Source: Cyathus striatus (Eukaryota > Basidiomycota > Agaricomycetes > Agaricales > Nidulariaceae). From it: 64,000 nucleotides of DNA. The first letter of the stretch is position 1. Each line of letters begins with the position of its first letter. A program made the translations under genes and the position numbers. Location: contig JAOVFP010000023.1 of NCBI GenBank assembly GCA_025738555.1, forward strand, positions 868,001 to 932,000, given 5' to 3'. Positions 12,436-21,009 of the stretch are shown here, one piece after another. Below the pieces are notes generated by a model. That model made no database searches, was not told the origin of the DNA, and saw only the letters and a list, made by a program, of their open reading frames with translations.

Positions 12436-12650
12436 ACCAACTCCGAGCAAGGTGGCCGTGGAACCTATATATTTATTGTCTTTTATGTCTTTATTTATGT
12501 TATGAAACAAGCTGTGTCAGTTACAGAGGCCCATTTTCAGAAGTATGTAATTATTGCGATGAAGTACTTACTAGTGGGTATGTCTAATTTGTAAGTGCTA
12601 AGTACATGTAACATTGGTCGATAAATCGTATTAATTATTTTGAGTGTCCG

Positions 12651-12667
12651 CCAAGGGGGCACGCCAA
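12651..12667 (+). repeat. left 17-bp inverted arm of the YR retroelement
   Basis: CCAAGGGGGCACGCCAA, a perfect inverted match to 17765-17781. It lies directly inside the TGTCCG core at 12645-12650. Confidence 0.9.
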
Positions 12668-12980
12668 CCGTAATTTCCCACGGGGGGTAGGGTAGGTAGG
12701 GTCAGGCCGAAGGCCAGAAAAAAATTTATGGAACCACTTGCACTTATGCTTCGAGAGGCTTCAGAAGAGTATTTCTAATATATTATTAGCTATATATTTA
12801 TGGGTTCATGTGTCCTGTTGTTAAATCGGCAGCTCTGAGCGGTGTACCATGCAAATAATACTTGATGTGCATCATATCTGATCGTTGTAGATAAGGTTTT
12901 TGTTATCTTATCTTATGATTATGCCGCTGAACTATTTTTTATTGCACGCCATCACTGACAGCGAATACAGCACATTCACA

Positions 12981-13623
12981 ATGCACTCGGTATGTTATTG
13001 CATGGCACTAGCTATTGGCACATCTAATACTTATATCTGATGAATAGACACAGCTGCATGCACCGCTACCTCCAGCACCACCAGGAGTTATCGACTCTGA
13101 GGGATATACCATTTGCCCAAAATGGTAAGAACTGCTCAAAAGGTGGAATTCAGAACCTTATCCATAATCATATGGGGAGTGCATGAGCACTATAAATAAT
13201 CTTACTTACCCGCAACGAAATGAAGAATATTGACTCTTCAGTTGTAGATACCAGTGACAATACTGAAGGTCTGGCATACTGTATATGAGCCTTCAACATC
13301 TTCCAGCATGCCATTCACCAAAGCAGCGGGTAAAACAAAAGTGTTGCCCCCATGAAATCGGATTCGCAAGTTCATTGGACTGAACAGTTGCCTCTGTGGG
13401 TTTGTTGTTGACAAGTTGAATCCTCACGCTGTGAAGTGTAATTATGTTGGATGTGAAACTGAATATGTAAGTAACATATGCACATGTCTGCTATCAAACT
13501 TACCAAATCTTTTCACAGTACCATGACTACTGCATTTCCAATGAGCCTATTCCACGTACTTGGACTTGCAGCGCATGTAAAAACAATGAAGGAGGAAGAG
13601 TTAAAGGTAAGCAAGCACGCTAG
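12981..13623 (+). pseudogene. small Cys-rich (PHD-like) protein gene inside the element, probably degenerate
   Basis: Exon 1 MHS at 12981 is followed by an intron and an exon with LHAPLPPAPPGVIDSEGYTI ending CPKW near 13125. After a long non-coding-looking stretch come LNSCLCGFVVDKLNPHAVKC and NYVGCETEY near 13385-13467, an intron, then HDYCISNEPIPRTWTCSACK and a stop at 13621-13623. The spacing of Cys and His (CLCG, KCxxxGCETE, HDYC, CSAC) is PHD-like. Small proteins of this layout are common in agaricomycete genomes, as far as I recall. The middle exons are not readable, so I call it degenerate. It lies between the left arm of the retroelement and gag, so it is either cargo or an older gene the element carries. 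Confidence 0.5.
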
Positions 13624-13931
13624 AGTTGCATTAGAGTAAGTACTTCATACTATAGTTGGTTCTGAAAGGTCGTAGTAGCTAGTAGCTAATGTCTCTCGGG
13701 GCATAGGGGCAATTTCATATGTGTTTTTACCTTAAGTATCCCACAGTTCTCCATCTCTTCTCTTCGTGTTCTCTTCTACATCTCACAGATAGCTCGATAG
13801 TCTTTGACTTCAAGCTTTGCTTTTTCAGCAGTATTCCTCTTCACGACCCAAACGGCCGCTTTATTTCGAGAACACCATCAGCACCAGAGGCCCTTGCTTC
13901 GGACTCTCCCACAGTTGACTTTTCTCACACG
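13624..13931. other. 5' leader of the retroelement before gag
   Basis: Sequence between the small Cys-rich gene and the gag start. An open frame runs upstream from 13932 to 13719 in the same phase but shows no gag-like content, so I regard it as leader. Pyrimidine-rich sequence near 13749-13787 may be promoter. Confidence 0.35.
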
Positions 13932-14801
13932 ATGTCTGACCAACCCACACCTCAGCTTGTCGCATTTACTACGGAGCAGTTTAATACTCTCATCGCATCG
14001 ATTCGCCCACCAGCTGCCGCACCTACACATTTGGAGGGAGAGACTACATCGTCTGGGAGCTCCGGAGGCTCTGCTCCTATAGCAGTGCCCCCTTTCATTA
14101 TGGATCAGGTTCCAGCTCTCGGTAAGTCAATCTACGATGATTTTCCACGAGTGGAGGCTGGCATCATCCTGGATATCGCTCGTCATGAATTCCGGCCCAT
14201 GGATCTTTGCAAATTGGACTCCCGCATTCGTGACAAGACCGACGTCCGCTCTACCATTGATTTTGACAATGGAGTTTTAACTGCCAAGCCCTCCTCTGGT
14301 TCATCACGCGACTACCCAAATTCTGCATCCCTTATCTCTCCTTTGACTGTATATTTCAACATACTGTCCACACTCGCTGCTGCCACTGGCAAACCCAACG
14401 TCATGCGTACTGTCTCAGATGGAGCTTTCTTTTACATATCCCATCTGATTGATATCTCCCAATGCTACGATTGGCCTGCTGTTTTACAATACCATATGGA
14501 TTTCCACCTGGATTGTCGTCGGGAAATGGTGAACGGCATATACACTGGTTGGAAATCAGCAGATGGTCAACTAATCACTTCGCATTTGGCTCATCGTGTC
14601 CGACCTATCATTCGTCCAACCAACCCTCATTCCTCGTGCAATGTTATTTCCAAGTCTGTCCCTGTCTCGCTACAGACTTGCTTCAACTTCAATCGCGGTT
14701 CATGCACTGCATCTCCCTGCCCCGCTGGTAGACTACACAAATGCAACAAGTGTGATTCCACCACCCATTCTGGGTCCCTATGCCCCAAGTCCAGCACTTA
14801 G
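13932..14801 (+). CDS. gag-like protein of the YR retroelement
   Basis: Starts MSDQPTPQLVAFTTEQFNTL at 13932 and ends TAG at 14799-14801, about 289 residues, unbroken. A disordered N-terminus with SGSSGGSAP leads into FIMDQVPALGKSIYDDFPRV, then a helical core with SLISPLTVYFNILSTLAAAT. The C-terminus is a Cys/His cluster: CFNFNRGSC, CPAGRLHKCNKC and HSGSLCPK. This zinc-finger end is typical of DIRS/Ngaro gag proteins in fungi. The reverse transcriptase frame follows in the same phase, so the TAG is either the natural gag end or a later mutation. Confidence 0.75.
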   Translation: MSDQPTPQLVAFTTEQFNTLIASIRPPAAAPTHLEGETTSSGSSGGSAPIAVPPFIMDQVPALGKSIYDDFPRVEAGIILDIARHEFRPMDLCKLDSRIRDKTDVRSTIDFDNGVLTAKPSSGSSRDYPNSASLISPLTVYFNILSTLAAATGKPNVMRTVSDGAFFYISHLIDISQCYDWPAVLQYHMDFHLDCRREMVNGIYTGWKSADGQLITSHLAHRVRPIIRPTNPHSSCNVISKSVPVSLQTCFNFNRGSCTASPCPAGRLHKCNKCDSTTHSGSLCPKSST

Positions 14802-16500
14802 GAGGTCGGCAAGGTGGGTGGCCCTCACATCCGTCAACCGACGGCTGCCCACTCGTGCCAGCAGTCACTGGATCTCTTTCTCAATCCTCCTGTACACTCT
14901 GCTTCCTTCCCTCCTACCTCGATACCTCCCGTTCGACCTAATTCAAATCCTCGCGCTAATGCCCCCCTTTCCTCTCCTTGTTCCCCCCCTATTTCAACAC
15001 CTCTTGTCTATGATGCATGGAAGTCATACTTAGCTGAGTATCCTGATAGATCTTTTGTATCATCTTTACTCCAAATTATACAATTCGGTGCATCTATTGG
15101 TTTTTCGGGGGGGGAAGTTATTTCATCAGGGCCTAATTTACAATCGGCTTTATCCCGTTCTCAATTTGTCGAGGACACTATCTCCTCTCTTGTTGCTCAG
15201 GGCCAAGTTCATGGCCCTTTCTCCTCGCCTCCTATGCATAACTTTCGGTCTTCTCCCCTTGGGGTGGCAAGCCGTAAACAAAGCCCAGACAAGCTTCGTT
15301 TGATCAATCACTTATCCTGGCCACACGGAACCTCTATTAACGATGGTATTCCAGATTCTGAGGCATACATCTCTTACGACATGTTGGAGTCTGCTATTCA
15401 GGACTTACTGATGGCTGGGCCTGGCTCACTCATGGCTAAATTGGACCTGCGGGATGCTTTTCATCAAATTCCTATCTGCTCCACAGATTGGCACCATCTC
15501 GGATTTTTTTGGGGTTGTCAATTTTATTTCCTTATCGTGCTCGCCTTCGGCCTTCGCTCAGCACCATACATCTTCAATCTCTTTGCAGAGGCCTTACACT
15601 GGATTATCCAATGACACATCCCTGCACCTCTTCGTCATTATTTAGACGATTTTTTCCTCATCTTTCCCTGCTCCGACTCATGGCCTCTTGCGAAATCTTT
15701 TATGGCCATTGAATGGATTTTAGATTTGGGTCGTATTCTAGGCCTTCAGTTTCAGGAATCCAAAACTGTTTGGCCATCCACTCAGCTGGTTTTTCTAGGT
15801 ATCGAGCTTGATTCCTTGGCTATGGAAGCGCGCCTTCCATTCGCTAAGCTGCAATTTCTCAAAGATACACTACAGCAGTGGCAGTACAAGAAGACTTGTT
15901 CCTTGAAAGAGCTTCAACGCCTTATTGGCTTTCTTCAGTTCTGTTCACAGGTTAGCACTCCAGAACTTTTATCCATTTCTCAATGAAATTCTCTTCGCCA
16001 TTTCAACATCTTCATATTCCTTTGGGTGCCCGAAGTGACCTCCACTGGTGGACTATTTTTAGCACCCCATGGAATGGTGTTCGCTTGATCACTCCTCCCT
16101 CTCCTGATTGCATTGTTCACACAGATGCCAGTGGACGAAAAGGGCTGGGTGGGTATTTCGCCAATCTTTGGTTCTCATCCAGATGCCCACGGCGCTATCA
16201 CTCACGAGATATCCAGTTCAAGGAAGTTTTCGCAATTTTACAAGCGATTCTTCATTGGGGCGATGACTGGAGTGGCCAGCGCATCCAATTTTTTTGTGAT
16301 AATCAAGTGGTCGTCTCTTGGCTCAACAGCGGTACCTGTGGTTCCCCCCAGTCTATGCCAATTTTACGGCAAATTGTAATGATGTCCACCTGCCTCGGTT
16401 TCTCTTATTCTTCCATTTGGATTCCTTCTGAAGACAATGCAATTGCTGACACTGCTTCTCGTTTTAATTATGCACAGATGTTCAAGCTAGCTCCGTTCCT
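14802..16500 (+). pseudogene. reverse transcriptase-RNase H of the YR retroelement, interrupted
   Basis: After a Pro/Ser-rich linker the RT reads KLRLINHLSWPHGTSINDGI, then SLMAKLDLRDAFHQIPI (first catalytic Asp), then FGLRSAPYIFN. An in-frame TGA lies at 15612-15614, yet the frame goes on with LRHYLDDFFLIF, which holds the YxDD pair. LVFLGIELDS and LKELQRLIGFLQFCSQV follow. Near 15950 the frame shifts by one to RNase H: CIVHTDASGRKGLGGYF, QFKEVFAILQ, FFCDNQVVVSWLNSG and IPSEDNAIADTASR. All the acidic catalytic residues I can see are kept. The stop and the frameshift make this copy inactive unless they are sequence errors. Confidence 0.8.
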
Positions 16501-16503
16501 CTT

Positions 16504-17564
16504 ATGCAAGCCCTCATCTCCGAAGTCCCATCTTACTGGCTTGAAGAACACTCTCAGTACTCGCCACATGTCGCATTCTTTCTCTGGCATGGTCTTTCAT
16601 CCAACACACGCCGAACCTACACAGCAGGTCAAAAGTCCTACATCAATTTTGTCCGCATGCGCCCCGAGCTTCATACCGAACCAGGCCTATACCTCCCTGC
16701 CTCTACTAACGCCCTCCTGGAGTGGGTCGCCTTTCTTGGTCAACGGGCTTTACAACCCAAAACCATTAAAGGCTACATCAGCTCCGTTCGTTCCCTCCAC
16801 ATCGACGCAGATTTACCTTTCGAAAATTGTGAATCTCCCACAGTTCAACGACTCCTTCGTGGTATCAAACGGTACTATGGCGTACGCCCCAGGTCTCCGA
16901 AATTGCCTATAACATTGTCAATCCTCCAGCAGTTATCTCTCTCTAATGCACGAGAGCCTTCTTACACCGAGTTGAACTTTGACACTGCTATCAAACTTGC
17001 CTGGTCAGGTTTCTTATGTTGTGGAGAGTTTACAATTCCAGATGGCCACAGTTTTAACGCCTCCCTTCATCTCACTCGAGGGGCTATTACTTTCATACCT
17101 TCTCTCGAGAACCCTAGTCATGTCCGCCTCCTTCTCCCTTCTTCGAAAACAGACCCCTTTCGTCAAGGTGTCTCCATTTTAATCGCCAGAGCACCTGGCA
17201 CTTCTACATGTGCCGTGCTTGCTTTACAATTTCTTTTTAATTCTTATCCTCTTCCCAACGATTCTCCACTGTTCTCCGAGGTTCCTGGATCTCCATTGCA
17301 ACGCAATACCTTTATTTTACTGCTAAAATCTTCCCTGACGAAGTTGGGTTATAATCCTTCTTCATATTCTGGTCATAGTTTTCGTCGTGGCGCCGCTACT
17401 TCGCTGCTGCTGCTGGGTATTCGGACCACAGCGACGCATACAGGCTTTACATCGACACCCCTCAAGATCGACTTCTTCAACTTTCCAGTCGTCTTCATTG
17501 GGCCTTGGCTCGTACTCAGGATCCCGAGCCTCCGTCTCTTCCCATCGTGCCTGCTTTGGCTTGA
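16504..17564 (+). pseudogene. tyrosine recombinase of the YR retroelement, interrupted
   Basis: The frame opens in a different phase from RNase H and reads SYWLEEHSQYSPHVAFFLWH, then LSSNTRRTYTAGQKSYINFV (core-binding SAM-like domain), then QPKTIKGYISSVRSLHID. The catalytic half has LAWSGFLCCGEFTI where YRs have Arg before the Gly-Glu, so Arg to Cys is likely. LLLPSSKTDPF and GHSFRRGAATS (box II His-x-x-Arg) follow. Near 17402 the frame shifts at a run of GCT codons; the next frame gives GYSDHSDAYRLYIDTP with the nucleophile Tyr, ending TGA at 17562-17564. The loss of the first Arg and the frameshift argue against activity. Confidence 0.8.
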
Positions 17565-17764
17565 GCTCGGCTCTTCGAAAATCTTTCGAGGGTTTGTGCA
17601 TAGGGTGACCGTCGGGACTCAGTAAACTTAGCCTTAGCCAAGACAAGATAAAAATAGATGACATCCATATTAGGAAATTGATCGGATTAGTCATCCTTTA
17701 TAGGTAGGTAGGGTAGGTCGACATCTCGAAAAGAAAAAAACCGACCCCAGGTCAGTTATTTTTT

Positions 17765-17781
17765 TTGGCGTGCCCCCTTGG
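17765..17781 (-). repeat. right 17-bp inverted arm of the YR retroelement
   Basis: TTGGCGTGCCCCCTTGG, the reverse complement of the left arm, followed by the second TGTCCG core at 17782-17787. Confidence 0.9.
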
Positions 17782-17787
17782 TGTCCG

Positions 17788-18061
17788 CTCAAAAAGGATA
17801 TCACGTCTGAGGGGTCTGAAAGGGTAATGGGTCACTGGGTGGTACGAGGTGGGAGGTGGCCCGAGCGGGACTGGACGAGTCTGCTTCCTGACAGCCTGAC
17901 CGTGGTCCGCGTATGGTAACTTGAAGCTGAGGCGGGGTGTTTTGTAAGTGGGAACGGCATGATAAGTAGTAGGCGCTACTACTAGTATGTGCCCAACGAG
18001 TTGTCTGTGCCCACTTATTAATCCAAGCTGTCGACATTTACCCTGCCAGCCTGACAACATA
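17788..18061. other. spacer between YR retroelement and MITE
   Basis: This 274-bp piece separates the two mobile elements. It carries a long minus-strand frame (17752-18060), but this frame runs into the retroelement end and has no recognisable content. It may be part of the ancestral CCT6 upstream region. Confidence 0.3.
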
Positions 18062-18345
18062 CTGTAGACTTTCGACCAACTGTTCAGTCACGCATCACAC
18101 GACGCTTTGAACTTGAACAGATGTCTCAGATCTCATTAATCACGCATCACAGAGCAATTTGAACAGTGGTATATCTGATTTGAATAGAGGTTAGGGTCTA
18201 TTTTTCGGCGGCTCGCTTCGCTCGCGAAAATTCTCACAAACAGATAAACATTTCGTCACACATTACAAAGAGCCATGAACAGAGGGTCCAACTGTTCATG
18301 GCCGTCACACCAAAATCTCGCGAACAGTTGGTCGAAAGTCTACAG
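18062..18345. mobile_element. 284-bp MITE with TA target duplication (Tc1/mariner-like)
   Basis: The ends match as an inverted repeat: CTGTAGACTTTCGACCAACT plus GTTC at 18062-18085 and its reverse complement at 18322-18345. TA lies at 18060-18061 and again at 18346-18347, as expected for a Tc1/mariner-type insertion. Inside are two imperfect copies of a CACGCATCACA motif (near 18090 and 18143) and a short hairpin CGGCTCGCTTCGCTCGCG near 18208. There is no transposase, so it is non-autonomous. It lies about 370 bp upstream of CCT6. Confidence 0.82.
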
Positions 18346-18711
18346 TATACTTATATATGATGCATTGACGGCTGATGCGTTTGACATTGAGCCCCTTACA
18401 ATATATTTGAATCTATCAAGTATGTACATAAGCACTTTGTATTTCAGATTTGTACTTTTGATTACAAATTACAATCTCCTTGAGCAAGGATGCTGGTTAC
18501 GGATGTGGATCCGTTTTCGTGGTGCGCGCTCCTCTCTCATCTACCACCATCAATCTCACAGTTTGCGCTCATGTAAGTATTTCGCATCGCTCAAATCGTT
18601 TGATAACAGCTTGATTATGTAAGTGTTTGTCTGAGACCTCCAAAGAATACAATACAACTTGTTTGGCGATGGAGAGTAAGGAAACTTCGTGCGTATATCT
18701 CAGCTTCATCC
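18346..18711. promoter_or_regulatory. CCT6 upstream region
   Basis: This 366-bp stretch between the MITE and the CCT6 start codon should hold its promoter. No clear TATA box or repeat was recognised. A plus-strand frame at 18275-18622 crosses the MITE end and is judged spurious. Confidence 0.35.
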
Positions 18712-20734
18712 ATGTCCTCTTCTATTGAACTTATCAACCCGAAGGCAGAGAGCGTCAGGAGAGCCGCTGCTCTTCAGGTACTTATTTATGCTTATATCAA
18801 TATTGTTGTTTCTCAATGCAATTAGGTTAATACCGCAGGAGCAGTTGGTCTCGCAAATGTGGTCAAGGGGAACTTAGGAAAGTTTTATATCTTAGCTTAT
18901 TTCCAACGCATGTAACAGTATTCTTACCAAACAGGTCCAAGAGGAACCTTGAAAATGCTAGTGGATGGCGCTGGTCAGATCAAAATGACGAAGGACGGCA
19001 AGGTCCTGTTATCCGAGATGCAAATCCAAAACCCCACAGCAGCTATGATCGCACGAACTGCCGTTGCTCAGGATGATCAAGTTGGAGATGGAACCACTTC
19101 TGTTGTTTTACTAGTTGGAGAGCTTCTTAAACAAGCCGATCGCTATATTTCTGAAGGTGTTCACCCTACTGTGATCGCTGAAGGCTTGGATCTGGCAAAG
19201 AAAGAAGCTTTAAAGGTATGTAATTATATCTATGGTCATTTATACAATATTCAATCTACATCACTATAGTTCCTTGATTCGTTTAAGCAATCACCCAAGC
19301 TTGACCGTCAGACCTTGATCGATACCGCCAATACCTCGTTGGCAACAAAATTAAATAGTGCCTTGGCCAAAAAACTAGCGGCTGACGTTGTCGATGCTGT
19401 GTTAACGATCCGACCTCCGCCACCAAAAGGTAACTTTCTTAAGCTCATATTTTTAATGTATGGTCTGATTTCGCGCAGAAGGAATAGAGCAATGGCGTGA
19501 ACCGATTGATCTCCACATGGTCGAAATCATGAAAATGCAACATCGCACCGCGTCTGAAACCCAGCTTATTCGTGGTCTTGTGCTTGATCATGGTGCTCGT
19601 CATCCTGACATGCCTAAGCGTGTCGAAAATGCGTACGTTTTGACACTAAACGTCAGTCTTGAGTACGAGAAAACGTATGTCATCTTTTGAATCGAGACTT
19701 TTTTTGTTCACATATAGCCATATAGTGAAGTGAACTCTGGCTTTTTCTACTCATCTGCCGAGCAACGCGAGAAATTGGTCGAATCAGAGCGAAAGTTCGT
19801 TGACGCTAAAGTCAAGAAAATTGTCGATCTTAAAAACCTTGTTTGTGACCAAACCGTAGACTCCAAAGAGAAACGGAAAAGCTTTGTTATCATCAACCAA
19901 AAAGGCATTGATCCCCTTAGTCTGGATATTCTGGCAAAAAATGGCATTTTTGCATTACGTCGTGCGAAGCGACGAAACATGGAACGGTATATTTTAATTT
20001 CATACTCAAATCTAATAATAGGGCTAAGTAATTTTTGATTAGTTTGCAACTCGTCTGCGGCGGCGTTGCTCAAAACTCTGTTGACGATCTAACACCATCT
20101 GTTCTTGGATGGGCAGGGCTTGTTTATGAGCACACTTTGGGCGAAGAAAAATATACATTTGTTGAAGATGTGAAAGATCCCAAATCAGTAACATTGCTGA
20201 TCAAAGGACCCAATCCACATACCACGCAACAAATTCAGGACGCTCTTCGTGATGGTTTACGCGCTGTGAAGAATGCTATTGAGGACGAATCTTTAATTCC
20301 AGGAGCGGGTGCATTTGAGGTAGCGTGTGCTGCCCATCTCAGCGGTCCCGTGAAGAAGAGTGCGAAGGGCAGAGTTAAAATGGGCGTACAAGCATTTGCC
20401 GACGCCATGTTGATCATTCCCAAGACGTTGGCTCAAAATGGAGGCTTTGATGTTCAGGACAGTATAGTTGCACTTCAGGTACGTTGCTAGTCGCATTTGA
20501 TATGTAGATATCGGTTGATATTTTTTTCAGGATGAACAATCGGAAGGTAATATTGTAGGCATTGATCTTCAGTCTGGAGAACCGTTCGATCCAACAGTGG
20601 AGGGTATCTGGGATAACTACCGAGTGAAGCGACAGATGTTGCATTCTTGCTCTGTGATCGCAATCAATCTCCTTTCTACAGATGAAATTCTTCGTGCAGG
20701 ACGCAGCTCACTCAAGCCTGACGGGGCACAATAG
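18712..20734 (+). CDS. CCT6: T-complex protein 1 subunit zeta (CCT6)
   Basis: The start [20 protein letters not shown] at 18712 leads into [19 protein letters not shown], the group II chaperonin equatorial motif, then [20 protein letters not shown] (GDGTT, ATP hydrolysis). The middle gives [28 protein letters not shown] and [17 protein letters not shown], all matching the zeta subunit, then [17 protein letters not shown] and [19 protein letters not shown]. The C-terminus has [30 protein letters not shown] and LRAGRSSL before TAG at 20732-20734. Seven or so introns split the gene. The product is one of eight subunits of the cytosolic chaperonin that folds actin and tubulin. No defect was seen. 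Confidence 0.97.
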
Positions 20735-21009
20735 TACCTTAAGAAACGATTTAAATGCCTGTATCATAGTCTCAAGCACGTTAATTCGAGTGGTTGCGTG
20801 AAGAAGTGTCATTGCATTGTTCAATTATGTGAAGCTCTCAAGAAATTACAAGTGGGGAATACGTACGTACTTGGGTACTCTAAAAGAATGCGATGAATAA
20901 AGATATGGCGACAATAAAAGTTATTGCACAATACGATAAATAAATGTTGAGGATATCTAATTAATGATAAATCTGAGGATGTGAAACGTACAATTAGTTG
21001 TGAACATTG

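Larger units (their letters stand above)
12645..17787 (+). mobile_element. degenerate DIRS/Ngaro-like tyrosine-recombinase retrotransposon
   Basis: The order gag, reverse transcriptase, RNase H, tyrosine recombinase on the plus strand defines the class. The ends show CCAAGGGGGCACGCCAA at 12651-12667 and its exact reverse complement at 17765-17781. Just outside each arm lies the hexamer TGTCCG in the same orientation (12645-12650 and 17782-17787). Outside that, TTTTGAG (12638-12644) and CTCAAAA (17788-17794) are inverted to each other. A 12-bp direct repeat GGTAGGGTAGGT occurs at 12686-12697 and 17707-17718. No LTR is present. The coding region has stops and frameshifts, so it is not autonomous. 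I did not find the internal complementary region of classical DIRS elements. Confidence 0.85.

Noticed and set aside
14799..14801. Programmed readthrough of the gag TAG stop
   Set aside because: Gag and RT share a frame, but the element is full of other defects and no readthrough context or pseudoknot was evident; natural end or mutation is simpler.
17752..18060. 102-codon minus-strand frame between the YR element and the MITE
   Set aside because: It runs across the retroelement arm and core, so it cannot be an ancestral gene in this form, and it has no recognisable content.
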